64,000 nt of DNA from DATDPM01 sp963841995 (GTDB lineage: Bacteria; Pseudomonadota; Alphaproteobacteria; DATDPM01). Below, in pieces: positions 52,201-62,133 of the stretch. The notes below the pieces were generated by a model, which worked only from the letters and a program-made list of their open reading frames with translations, was not told the DNA's origin and did not search any database. The translations under genes and the position numbers were made by a program. The DNA is taken from NCBI GenBank assembly GCA_963841995.1, contig CAWJEX010000018.1, positions 198,473-262,472 of the forward strand. The letters run 5' to 3'. The first letter of the stretch is position 1, and the number at the start of each line of letters is the position of its first letter.

Positions 52201-52303
52201 ACCGTGAGCGCCACAGTCTACCCCACGCCGAACCTATTCTTCACCAACAAGCTCCTTTCCAAAACAGCTCTTCTCAATGTGCTTGGTCCAAAAAAGCCAG
52301 GTC
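52201..52303 (-). repeat. Degenerate IS3 5' end, inverted relative to 53855
   Basis: The 23 bp at 52281-52303 are the exact reverse complement of 53855-53877. Beyond them the minus strand still reads GGAAAGGAGCT and a decayed orfA start (AGGTTCGGCGTGGGGTAGAC against AAGTTCGGTGCGGAGCAGAT), with an in-frame stop. Confidence 0.8.
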
Positions 52304-52627
52304 GTGTCATCGGGCGTCACGCGATCGTTGCTCCGATCGCAGCGTGTATCGGCTACGGTGTCGCACGAATGTTCGGGTGGATCGTCGCAGGATTCACAGG
52401 ACATTGCTCGCCTCAGGAAAGATTGGAATTTAGTCGGGTCACCTTTCGCATCGAATGCGATCCCTCCCAGGAATTTGATTCACCCATATAGTCAACGACA
52501 CGGGGTTCGGTCGTCGGCGGGGTCATGATTGGAGGCCATTTTACGCTCCATAGGTCCCGACGGCAGTCCGCACTGGGGCACAGAGCGAGATGTTTGCCTA
52601 GCACAACTGTCCTTTCCGTTTCCGCTA

Positions 52628-53353
52628 CTACGCCATGTACTGTCCGCCGTTGGCGGCAATCGTGGCTCCCGTGATGAACGCCGCCTCGTCGCTGACCAGG
52701 AACTGCACGATGCGGGCAATCTCGTCGGGCCGCCCCAGTCGCCCGACGGGGATCTGCGCCTCGATCCGCGTGAGCATGTCCTTCGGCACCGCGGCCACCA
52801 TGTCCGTCGCGATATAGCCCGGCGCGACGGCGTTCACGGTGATCCCCTTCGATGCGGTCTCGAGCGCCAGCGCCTTGGTAAAGCCGAGAATGCCAGCCTT
52901 GGCAGCGGCGTAGTTGGTCTGGCCGAGTTGTCCTTTCTGGCCGTTAATCGAGGAGATATTGACGATCCGGCCAAAGCCGCGGTCGCGCATGGTCCCGATC
53001 ACGACCCGGCACATGTTGAAGCAGGAGGTGAGGTCGGTCGCGATCACCTCGTGCCATTGCCCCGGGGTCATCTTGTGCAGCATGGCGTCGCGCGTGATGC
53101 CGGCGTTGTTCACGAGAATCTCTACTGGTCCGCCGAGGTCTTGCGTAACGGCTGCTACGCCGCCTTCGCAGGCGCCGAAATCGGCAACGTCGCATTTGTA
53201 GATAGGGATATTGGTTTCGTGGTGGAAGGCTTCGGCAGCAACGACGTTCCCGTGAAAGATAGCGGCAACTGTATGTCCGCCAGCCTTGAGACGGCGTGCG
53301 ATCGCTGCTCCGATCCCTCGCGTGCCGCCTGTGATGAGTGCAATTCGTTCCAT
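52628..53353 (-). CDS. phaB: Acetoacetyl-CoA reductase
   Basis: 241 residues. SDR with ALITGGTRGIGAAIARRLKA, NNAGITRDAMLHKMTPGQWH (typical PhaB), ISSINGQKGQLGQTNYAAAK then AGILGFTKALALE with the catalytic Ser, Tyr and Lys, and a C-terminus ending ANGGQYMA. It makes (R)-3-hydroxybutyryl-CoA from acetoacetyl-CoA with NADPH, the second step of PHB synthesis. phaA and phaC are not in the window. It follows the GYD gene by 22 bp on the same strand. The operator at 53746 suggests low-oxygen control, fitting PHB as an electron sink. Confidence 0.93.
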   Translation of the reverse strand: MERIALITGGTRGIGAAIARRLKAGGHTVAAIFHGNVVAAEAFHHETNIPIYKCDVADFGACEGGVAAVTQDLGGPVEILVNNAGITRDAMLHKMTPGQWHEVIATDLTSCFNMCRVVIGTMRDRGFGRIVNISSINGQKGQLGQTNYAAAKAGILGFTKALALETASKGITVNAVAPGYIATDMVAAVPKDMLTRIEAQIPVGRLGRPDEIARIVQFLVSDEAAFITGATIAANGGQYMA

Positions 53354-53375
53354 GATTGGTTTCCTTCGCGGCAGG

Positions 53376-53684
53376 TCACACCTCTGCCGGCATGCTGCGC
53401 ATCAACTCCTTGAAATGTGACCATTCGGTCGCGGGCCATATTTCGGTGTGGGCATGACCGCAGGCACGGACGAGGGCCGATACTTTCGTTGCCGTATCGA
53501 TGTCGGTCGCGCGAAATATATCAACGTAGTCGTAGGGGCCGAGCGCCGCATAGCTGCTTAGCCATTGGACGTCCGGGCACTGCGACCGAACGACCGCCAT
53601 TGTGCTCTTTTCAAGCTGTTCGAACGCCCGAGGCGAGCGAGCCGCGTCGGACTCCAGGCGGGTTACCATGATGAATGTTGACAT
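53376..53684 (-). CDS. GYD-domain protein
   Basis: 102 residues from ATG 53684, rather than ATG 53759, which lies inside the operator. MSTFIMVTRLESDAARSPRA, WLSSYAALGPYDYVDIFRAT (the GxYDYV core after which the family resembles GYD proteins) and HTEIWPATEWSHFKEL. It is a small ferredoxin-like dimeric fold of unknown function. First gene of a two-gene unit with phaB. Operator centre 68 bp upstream. Confidence 0.8.
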   Translation of the reverse strand: MSTFIMVTRLESDAARSPRAFEQLEKSTMAVVRSQCPDVQWLSSYAALGPYDYVDIFRATDIDTATKVSALVRACGHAHTEIWPATEWSHFKELMRSMPAEV

Positions 53685-53745
53685 TGCGCCACTCCCTTTC
53701 TGCAGAAAGACCCGAGAATAATAATCGCCGAACGGCCGAATTCGA

Positions 53746-53759
53746 TTGACTTGGGTCAA
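53746..53759. promoter_or_regulatory. FNR/FixK-type operator upstream of GYD-phaB
   Basis: TTGAC-TTGG-GTCAA, centre 68 bp before the 53684 start. Confidence 0.65.
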
Positions 53760-53854
53760 GGCGGGGGCTGCGGAGAATCATGATATTGCCTTGATTTCGC
53801 TGGTAGCGATCGGGCTGGCGATCGAGTCCGTGGCGGCGGTGTTTCAAAATGCCT

Positions 53855-54007
53855 GACCTGGCTTTTTTGGACCAAGCGATGTGAGAGAATCGGCTTGGAA
53901 AGGAGCTGATCATGGCAAGAAAGAAGTTCGGTGCGGAGCAGATTGTGACGCTGCTGCGACAGATCGAAGTGGCGATGGTCTCGTCGCAATTTCCTAGACC
54001 GATCTGA
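53855..54007 (+). pseudogene. IS3 left end and truncated orfA
   Basis: The 23-bp arm (53855-53877) is followed by GGAAAGGAGCTGATC and ATG 53912. The frame MARKKFGAEQIVTLLRQIEV is a standard IS3 OrfA start, then is cut at about 53975 and stops at 54007. It forms the right border of the phaB-GYD segment, whose left border is the inverted relic at 52201-52303. Confidence 0.8.
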
Positions 54008-54053
54008 AGGAAGTTTTCCGACCAAGGGAGCCCGTAAGGAGGGGCCTTGGCCG

Positions 54054-54850
54054 ATGAAGAAGTCGAGATTTACGGAACAACAGATTGCCTTTGCCCTGGA
54101 GCAGGCGGAGGGCGGGAGGCCGGTCGAGGAGGTGTGCCGCAAGATGGGGATTTGCCAGGCGACGTTCTTCCGCTGGAAGAGGGTCGATGGCGGGTTGATG
54201 CCGTCGGAGGTGCGCAGGCTGAAGCAGCTCGAGGAAGAGAATGCCCGGCTTCGCAAGCTCGTTGCGGACCTCACGCGGGACCAAGGAGATATTGAGCGAA
54301 GTCATTAAAAGATCTGACGGCGGCGCGAGGGCGGGAGAGGGTCGACTTCGTGAGAACCTGTTTCCGTGTCTCGGTGAGACGGGCCTGCCGTGCGGTTCCG
54401 GCCTGCCGCGCCCCGTATCATTACCGATCGGTGAAGCCCGACCAGGCGGTGCTTCGCAAGCGGATCCGGGAGATCGCCGAGACGCATGTGCGCTATGGAT
54501 ACCGCCGCATTCACATTGTGCTTCGGCGGGAGGGTTGGGCCGTGAAGGTCAAGCGCGTTCGTCGATTCTATTGCCTGGAACGCCTGCAAATGCGGCTCAA
54601 GCCGCCGCGCCGGCGCGTGATGGCGAAGCGGCGGGACGATCGCAGCGATGCACCGGGCCCCAACCAGGTGTGGGCGATGGACTGGATGCATGACGAGCTG
54701 TTCGACGGCCGCCGGCTCTGGTCCTGGCCGTCGTGGATACGTGGAGCCGGGTCTGCCCGGTGATGCGCATGTGCCGATCGGCGACGGCGATGGTGGTCCC
54801 TGCGCTCGAAGAGACGCGCCGCCATAGTGGCCTGCCGATTAGTGTCAAGC
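54054..54850 (+). pseudogene. Second IS3-family element, truncated
   Basis: OrfA is whole (54054-54308: MKKSRFTEQQIAFALEQAEG through RKLVADLTRDQGDIERSH). OrfB is broken: the N-terminal part runs through YHYRSVKPDQAVLRKRIREI then AETHVRYGYRRIH and QVWAMDWMHDELFDGRRLW (first Asp). It shifts frame near 54728 (VVDTWSRVCPV) and ends near 54845, before the second catalytic residue. Unrelated DNA follows up to the IS110. Confidence 0.88.
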
Positions 54851-55103
54851 GCTTTCAGACCCTTCCGTCGCTCCGGCGTTGATGTCGCTCGCCGGATCCT
54901 CGCTTCTCTTCGGGATCGGCACACTGGCCCTCCCATGATGGGATCAGGAAGATGGGGCGGAACAATCTGTCAGACGTCCTTGCCGTCGGATCGGCGGCAG
55001 GACAAGGCACAACACGGACTCGCCTCACCCATCGTCCCTGCGGACGACATCGCTCCACCAGCCGGCGGAACTCTCTCTCCTTTTCAGTCTCGACTCGGGC
55101 CGC

Positions 55104-56192
55104 TCATGCGGCCTCGGCAAGTTTCGTCCAACGGAACTCGGTACCGTCGACCCACATGCGGTGCATGACGACGGCCATCCGCCGCGCCAAGGCGACGATC
55201 GCCCGCTTCATCCCGCGATGCTTCGCAATCTTCATCGCCCAGGCCTTCAGCCATGACCATTTGGCTGAACGGGTCAGCATGACTTGGGCCGCCTCGAACA
55301 GCATCGCCCGCATCATGGCATCGCCGCATTTCGAGATGCAGCCCACCCGGTTAACCTCGCCCGATTGGTGCTGACGCGGAATCAGGCCGAAGACGGCGCC
55401 GACCGCCTTGGAGCTTGCGAAGCGGGCGGGCACGTCGACCGTGGCGCGGAAGGTCAGCGCGACCACCGGTCCGACGCCGGGCACCGTCATCAGCCGGCGG
55501 CAGACCGCATCGTCGCGCACGACGGCGAGCAGCTGGCGATGCAGCACCTCAAATTGTTCGCGCAAGGTCCGCCGGACGATCAATAACGGCTCGGTGATCG
55601 CGGCCAGGTCCGGCTGGCCGGCGACCAGCTCGCGGATCCGGGCCTCGAACTTCCCCCGGCTGACCGGGCCGACCTTGCAGCCGAAATTCCGCAGCGTGCC
55701 CCGCAGGTCGCTCGCGATGTCCTGCGCCTTGGCTTGCAGCAGGCCGCGGCTGGTCAGCAGCATCCGCCGTTTCTGGCTGGCAAGCGTCTTCACGTGCACC
55801 GGCCGGTACAGGCTGACCCGCATCATCTGCGCAATCCCGCGCGCATCGTTGCGGTCGCTCTTGTTGATCTGCGCCGCCAGCGCCGCCTTCATGTGCCGCG
55901 TCTCGACGCAGATCACCGGCAAGCCCGCTTCGGCAAGCGCCGCGTAGAGCCACTGCGACAACGGCCCCGCCTCGAGGCCGATGCCCTTGAAGGTGAAGGC
56001 CTTGTCTTGCAGCACCTCCAGCAGCGGTTCCGGCTCGCTTGCCACCTTGACCTCGCGTACCACCCGGCCCCCGCCGTCGACGATGCAAACACTGGTCTCT
56101 TTCACCGACACGTCCAATCCGGCATAATGTTCCCTGGCTGCGTTTCTCCTCTGATCTTTGAGGCCACTTCGTGCGAACCTCGTGTTCACCAT
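55104..56192 (-). CDS. IS110-family transposase
   Basis: About 362 residues from ATG 56192; ATG 56255 is also in frame. DEDD domain: HYAGLDVSVKETSVCIVDGG, GIGLEAGPLSQWLYAALAEA, NKSDRNDARGIAQMMR. The C-terminal Transposase_20 domain is RLMTVPGVGPVVALTFRATV with a serine-bearing SEVNR-like GLIPRQHQSGEVNRVGCISK. IS110 elements lack typical inverted repeats, so exact ends cannot be placed. The reading frame is undamaged. Confidence 0.92.
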   Translation of the reverse strand: MVNTRFARSGLKDQRRNAAREHYAGLDVSVKETSVCIVDGGGRVVREVKVASEPEPLLEVLQDKAFTFKGIGLEAGPLSQWLYAALAEAGLPVICVETRHMKAALAAQINKSDRNDARGIAQMMRVSLYRPVHVKTLASQKRRMLLTSRGLLQAKAQDIASDLRGTLRNFGCKVGPVSRGKFEARIRELVAGQPDLAAITEPLLIVRRTLREQFEVLHRQLLAVVRDDAVCRRLMTVPGVGPVVALTFRATVDVPARFASSKAVGAVFGLIPRQHQSGEVNRVGCISKCGDAMMRAMLFEAAQVMLTRSAKWSWLKAWAMKIAKHRGMKRAIVALARRMAVVMHRMWVDGTEFRWTKLAEAA

Positions 56193-56261
56193 CAGTCTGA
56201 AGCGCAGCCACCCAGCCCGCCAGCCTTCCCGCATCGGCCAGCCCCAATACCCCATCTATCT

Positions 56262-56395
56262 GAGTATGTACGTTGTTTGTATGGAGTCCGTCGTTTTTAC
56301 CCGAAAAGGAGTTTGACGTTTTTCCGGTCATAACGGCCCCTCTTCGAAGGCCTAAAGTCATTCTGCAACCCCTCGCCTACTGACTCACGGTTGCT
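56262..56395 (-). repeat. Mosaic repeat copy 5, tail only
   Basis: TATGTACGTTGTTTGTATGG, GAGTTTGACGTTTTTCCGGT and CCTCTTCGAAGGCCTAAAG to ACTGACTCACG. The tRNA half is missing. Matches copy 4 on both sides of its IS630. Confidence 0.85.
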
Positions 56396-56510
56396 GGCTG
56401 ATCTGGCACCCGCCTGATTCCTCAAAGACTTGGCAGGTGCGAGTTGCAAATGCCGCTTCCCTTCATCTGTATTGCGGCTCGTCCCGCCATCAACGTGTCA
56501 TGGTCCGGCC

Positions 56511-56524
56511 TTGATCCTGGTCAA
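56511..56524. promoter_or_regulatory. FNR/FixK-type operator upstream of groEL paralogue 2
   Basis: TTGAT-CCTG-GTCAA. The centre is 177 bp before the groEL start, leaving a leader of about 135 nt if it acts at -41. Confidence 0.62.
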
Positions 56525-56694
56525 TGCGATGGAGATCCATAAGATCAATAATTTATGGCACGTCCGGACCCATGCACTTGCGAAGGACGATGACGAATTG
56601 TCCGGTCGATCCAGCAGAACTGGCTGGTGTTCCCTTCGATTGCAGCACGGCCCCACGGCCGCGACCCGCGCGGATCTAAGAAGGAGGACGTCCG

Positions 56695-58305
<1,611 letters not shown>

Positions 58306-58617
58306 GGTCTGGCAGAGCCTTCGAGTGGCGATCGTTGGAATTGATCTCCGTTGCCTTTGCTGAAATCCGTTTGAGTCCACTGCCCGTTTCTCGTCGCTCT
58401 ATCCTCCGCCTGATCCACTTCCTTCTTGCAGACAAACGCGCCGTACTTCGTGCGCCCGTACCCAGCGTTGTCCTTTGAAATGGTAGATGCCGGTTGGATC
58501 AAGTTATGGATCCGACCCTAATCTCGCGATGCCCGCACGCCACCACCGAGGAATTTCTCCGCAGTCTCGAATGTACGGCCTGATCGCGGTAGCCTCTCGC
58601 CAACGGTGGAGATGTCC
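58306..58617. other. Gap without a convincing gene
   Basis: A minus-strand peptide at 58390-58500 (NAGYGRTKYGAFVCKKEVDQ) looks protein-like but has no start, no ribosome site and no recognised family. I treat it as a possible remnant only. Confidence 0.35.
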
Positions 58618-58845
58618 ATGCCTGAAAGCCATTTCGACCAGATGTTCCACACCTTTCGCTGCCAGAACGTCAAGTGCGGAAAGGTATTCCAGGAAGTCCT
58701 CAGGAAGCTTCTCAAGGCAAATAAGGTCGTCTGCCCCGAATGCGGGCACCCGATAAACATCCGTGAAAGCAAGAAAACGGGGGCCATCCGAAAGGACTTC
58801 GATACCGCTCAAGCGCTCGATACGAAGGCCAAGAAGGCAAAGTAA
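58618..58845 (+). CDS. Small zinc-ribbon protein
   Basis: 75 residues from ATG 58618 (GGAG, 6-nt gap). MPESHFDQMFHTFRCQNVKC then GKVFQEV, VVCPECGHPINIRESKKTG. Four cysteines, C-x4-C and C-x2-C, form a zinc ribbon separated by a basic helix. The C-terminus is Lys-rich. Function unknown; DNA, RNA or protein binding are all possible. 312 bp downstream of groEL 2. Confidence 0.7.
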   Translation: MPESHFDQMFHTFRCQNVKCGKVFQEVLRKLLKANKVVCPECGHPINIRESKKTGAIRKDFDTAQALDTKAKKAK

Positions 58846-59275
58846 CGCCTCGCGCACGACGTCTGCGCCGCATTCAATCACAGCGATGCCGCCCGCCAAG
58901 ACTTGGCGGCTTTATTGCGCCCGGAATCTGCCGGGAGTGCGGCTGATATACAGGAGTCGAAGGGAAAGAAGCCCGTCGGTGCCAGGCCGGTTTTCAGCTT
59001 CCAGCGCCAGCGGCGATCTAGCGGGTAGAGCAGCCCACGAGAGAAGCCGCACAAGACGGCGCTGCGGCAGGGTGGGCAAGTCGGGGTCTGGGTGCATCGC
59101 ATAGCAGCCGTCCGGAGGCGGTTATGCGCTGGTTCCCGAAATAAACGGCTCGCGGCTTGTTCGACTCATTGCCAACCGGACCGGATACGAGCGTATCCTG
59201 TGAGGCCGAGGGTTAGCAGCCCACGAATGACGACCCAAGTTTGGTGGCGGCGCTGGCAAGGCGCTGTGATAGGCC
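58846..59275. other. Non-coding gap of 430 bp
   Basis: No gene, operator or clear repeat seen on either strand. Confidence 0.45.
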
Positions 59276-59805
59276 ATGACACGGATGGTGACCGTGAACC
59301 GCGCACCGGTTCTCACCCTATGGGCAGCCGTGGTCGCCCAACGTCTCGGCTTTGACTGGGGTGAAGCGCTCACCTTGGGACGAGCGGTCGCCGGCCTCAA
59401 TGCTTACTCGAAGGGCGTCTCCCTCGGCCTATTCACGCCTGCGCCGAAGTCAGTCAAAGAGAAAAGGACGACTTCAGGGCTGGCGCGATACTTCACATCG
59501 ATCTGCTGCATCGAGCAGTGCCGGTGCAGCCCACGCCCGACGGCTTCCGCGCCTTGAGCAAGGATCGCCCCATCAGTCCGGACAGCGTGGCGCGCTATCT
59601 TGAATCGAAGTTTGGGGACGCGCTCGATGACGTGACATCGGCGATGAAAAAGCTGGCGCTCTCAATGACGCCCACGAGGCTGGCCGGGGAGGCGTACCGA
59701 CTCTATGAGAAGTTTCGGCCCAGTGTGCCCGCGGGCGTATCCGGGTGGGGTGCCGCCGGTAAACTGGATTTGGACCAGATAATTTCGCTCGCACATGCCG
59801 ATTAG
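59276..59805 (+). pseudogene. Conserved protein of unknown function, one frameshift
   Basis: Frame 1 reads MTRMVTVNRAPVLTLWAAVV then AQRLGFDWGEALTLGRAVAG and LNAYSKGVSLGLF. After an AAAA run near 59461-59466 the next frame continues KDDFRAGAILHIDLLHRAVP then DGFRALSKDRPISPDSVARY, KFGDALDDV and SGWGAAGKLDLDQI. Spliced, this is a continuous protein of about 176 residues that I recognise as a common but unnamed family in alphaproteobacteria. No function is known to me. As in ftsH, the break lies at four As. Confidence 0.65.
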
Positions 59806-59817
59806 CGACCGCGACAT

Positions 59818-59955
59818 CTACCGCTCTGCCTGAGTCCTCATCAAAGAACACGGCGATTGCATGCCGCTGCACACCGCCATTGAGGCGGACAGATTCAGGG
59901 CGAGCAGTGGCCTTGACGGCGTTACGCTATGGGGCTGGGTCTACGGACTGGGGCA
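59818..59955 (+). pseudogene. Fragment of a short gene family (see 60238)
   Basis: Reads VLIKEHGDCMPLHTAIEADR then FRASSGLDGVTLWGWV, the same pattern as GEDAAVHAAIKADKFLAKGG then LEGSDLW at 60238. No start codon in place, and it runs into the next gene on the other strand. Confidence 0.55.
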
Positions 59956-60153
59956 ATCTGATAGTTCTTCTGGCGAAAATGGATTGCCGGTGCTTCCGAC
60001 GGAGGGGCAGCAATGGTTATGTCTTGCCATCTTCATAACCGACATCAACTCTTCGGTAGTCACCCCGTCGCTTCTCATCACCTGTTGAACCATGGGATCC
60101 CCGATCATGTCAGCGAGACTCAATTCGCGACCCGGCATTGCTTCTCCCAACAT
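59941..60153 (-). CDS. Small conserved protein
   Basis: 70 residues from ATG 60153, fixed by AAAGGTGA at 6-nt spacing. LSLADMIGDPMVQQVMRSDG then VTTEELMSVMKMAR resembles short alphaproteobacterial proteins with the core DP-V-x-x-VM-x-SD-x-VT-x-E. The function is unknown. The C-terminal 20 residues overlap the relic on the opposite strand and may not be native. Confidence 0.55.
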   Translation of the reverse strand: MLGEAMPGRELSLADMIGDPMVQQVMRSDGVTTEELMSVMKMARHNHCCPSVGSTGNPFSPEELSDCPSP

Positions 60154-60237
60154 GACAAATCACCTTTTTGTTCGTAATGACTTTTAGTGCGGCACACGTA
60201 TCCCGCCGTCGCCCGGTTCATCGTATACCGTGCTCAA

Positions 60238-60438
60238 ATGAAACTGACGTTACGGTCCCGTGGGTATTTTGTGATTTTCAACGTCGGGCGGTCCGCGAAT
60301 CAACTCGTCAGGCAATACGGCGAGGACGCCGCGGTTCACGCGGCGATCAAGGCGGACAAGTTCCTAGCCAAGGGCGGCCTGGAAGGTTCTGATCTTTGGT
60401 GTGGCGTCGCATGTAAGCGTGTAGTCATGGCCGCCTAG
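60238..60438 (+). CDS. Short protein of a rhizobial-type unknown family
   Basis: 66 residues from ATG 60238. MKLTLRSRGYFVIFNVGRSA precedes the recognisable part NQLVRQYGEDAAVHAAIKAD then KFLAKGGLEGSDLWCGVACK. The core GEDAxxHAAxxADxxxxxGxxxGxxxW recurs as relics at 49741 and 59818. Ribosome site poor. The first 20 residues may be acquired, since the core family normally starts near the R/KQYG segment. Confidence 0.5.
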   Translation: MKLTLRSRGYFVIFNVGRSANQLVRQYGEDAAVHAAIKADKFLAKGGLEGSDLWCGVACKRVVMAA

Positions 60439-60459
60439 CCGGAGGCCGTGGGAAGAGAT

Positions 60460-60491
60460 TAAGTGTCCACGTAAACGGAAGTGGACACTTA
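60460..60491. repeat. Palindrome at the left end of the IS66 remnant
   Basis: TAAGTGTCCAC, 10 nt, GTGGACACTTA: perfect 11-bp arms just before the IS66 accessory gene, probably the element end. Confidence 0.75.
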
Positions 60492-60493
60492 CG

Positions 60494-60928
60494 GTGAACG
60501 ATAAAAAAGTCGATCAACGCCCTCGGCGCCGGCGAACGGCCGAGGAGAAACGGCGGATAGTGGAAGAGACGCTGGCGCCTGGGGCGTCCGTATCGATTGT
60601 GGCGCGGCGGCATGATGTGAATGCCAACCAGCTGTTCACGTGGCGGGGCCAGTACCGGCGCGGAGAATTGAGCGACGGAACATCCGAGGGCGCCCTTGTC
60701 CCGGTTTGTGTGATCGGCAAAGGCGGCGTCATTTCCGCGGTTTCGGATTTAGCGAAGCCGGCTCGCTCCTCTGAGCCATGTTCGGAGCCACGGTCTGTGG
60801 CCGCTGTTCCCAAACCCCCGAAAATGATCGAAGTGGAGCTTCGGAGCGGAACCCGGATCCGGATCGATGCCGACGTCAGGGCGTCGGTGCTGCAGCAGAT
60901 GCTCAAGATGATCCGGAGCCTGGCATGA
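60494..60928 (+). CDS. tnpA: IS66-family accessory protein TnpA
   Basis: 144 residues from GTG 60494. DNA-binding region RRRRTAEEKRRIVEETLAPG then ASVSIVARRHDVNANQLFTW is the IS66 OrfA helix-turn-helix. The C-terminus IEVELRSGTRIRIDADVRAS then VLQQMLKMIRSL is also typical. The stop overlaps the start of tnpB (ATGA). Frame intact. Confidence 0.88.
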   Translation: MNDKKVDQRPRRRRTAEEKRRIVEETLAPGASVSIVARRHDVNANQLFTWRGQYRRGELSDGTSEGALVPVCVIGKGGVISAVSDLAKPARSSEPCSEPRSVAAVPKPPKMIEVELRSGTRIRIDADVRASVLQQMLKMIRSLA

Positions 60929-61060
60929 TGAGCTTTGCGCCCGGAACGCGGGTGTATCTGGCGTGTCAGCCGGTCGATATGCGCAAGGGATTCGACGGTT
61001 TGGCGGCGCAGGTATCGACCCCCATCGGGATGGATCCGTATATATGTGTCGGGCGCAGAT
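60925..61060 (+). pseudogene. tnpB: IS66 TnpB, truncated
   Basis: MMSFAPGTRVYLACQPVDMR then KGFDGLAAQV is the start of the IS66 TnpB (about 115 residues when whole). Similarity stops near 61030-61060, where the palindrome bordering the recombinase trio starts. The transposase gene tnpC is absent. Confidence 0.82.
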
Positions 61061-61122
61061 ATGTGGCGGCGCGGCCTCATGGCGCGTAATTCCGCGGTGA
61101 TGGTGGGCTTTGCCGCCACATA
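61060..61122. repeat. Inverted repeat at the end of the recombinase trio
   Basis: TATGTGGCGGC at 61060-61070 and GCCGCCACATA at 61112-61122, 11-bp perfect arms, just outside the stop of the last recombinase (61128) and right at the IS66 break. Candidate terminus of a RIT element. Confidence 0.7.
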
Positions 61123-61127
61123 ATATC

Positions 61128-62133
61128 TCAGATGCGTTCCAGCAGTCGCAGCACCGCATCCTTGGGTTTGAAGCGAGCGAGCGCCTTGCCTGAGACACCC
61201 GCCTTGTCCAGGCCTCGTCGCATCATCTCGACGTCTGCCGCGGCGTAGCGATGCGTGGTGGCGACTTGCGAATGTCCTAGCCATGCCTGGATGGTCAGAA
61301 GGTCCACGCCGGATTGCAGCAGCGTCATTGCAAGCGAGTGTCGAAAGACATGGGGCGAATGGGTTTGCGCGCCAGGTCCGGCACGGTCAGCGTGGCCGTG
61401 GCGACGGCCCGCCGCACGATGTGTGTTGCTCCGAAGCGGGTGAGACGTGTCTCGTGCGTGCCGACGAAGAGCGGGCGGTCATGGAGCGCGACGCCTCGCT
61501 CATTCATCAGCGACTTCAATGCTTTTACGAGATCGCTCGGGATCGGTACAATCCGCTCCTTGCGGCCTTTGCCGCGCAGGAGCACCTGTGATCGTGGACG
61601 ATCGAGTTGGAGGTCGCCGGCATTGACGCCGATAGCCTCAGAAACGCGCGCGCCGGTGCGCGCCAGGAAAAGCAGGAGCGTCCGATCGCGCCGGCCGCGC
61701 GGGGTTTGCTGATCCGGCGCATCAATGAGAGCGTCAACCTCGTCTCGGGACAGATGATGCGTGACTTCGATGTTCGTTCTTTTGAGCGGGATGGCAAGAA
61801 TGCGTTGGGCGATCCCCAACGACGCTGGATCGTTCGCTGCGACATGATGGAAGAAGGATCGGATCGCCGTCAGGCGTGCGTTGCGGGTCTGGATCGTGTT
61901 CTTGCGCTTCTCTTCGAAGCTCGTCCAGGAAGGCAAGCACAAGGTCTCGATCGAAATCCGCAACGGTCAATGCGCATGGCTTACGCCCGGTGCTTTCGGC
62001 GACGAAAAGGACCAACATACGCAGGGCGTCGCGGTAGCTGGCGATGGTCAGGGACTTGCGTTCCTTTGCTTGGTCAGCCGCTTGCGGAAGAACGACTCCA
62101 GCAAGCGGCGCGAGCGATGAGTTGTGCGCTCAT
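61128..62133 (-). pseudogene. Tyrosine recombinase, third of three (RitC-like), frameshifted
   Basis: ATG 62133 overlaps the previous stop. Pieces in several frames: LLESFFRKRLTKQRNAS; TIASYRDALRMLVLFVAEST then TVADFDRDLVLAFLDEL; TRNARLTAIRSFFHHVAAND to LARTGARVSEAIGVNAGDLQ (first catalytic Arg); SFDTRL/RHSLA region; and LLTIQAWLGHSQVATTHRYA with His and the nucleophile Tyr (61128-61328). At least four frame changes. All blocks of an XerC/D-type recombinase remain recognisable. Confidence 0.8.

Noticed and set aside
56529..56694. Small ORF between the operator and groEL 2
   Set aside because: The frame from ATG 56529 runs into groEL out of frame and shows no family pattern; kept as leader sequence.
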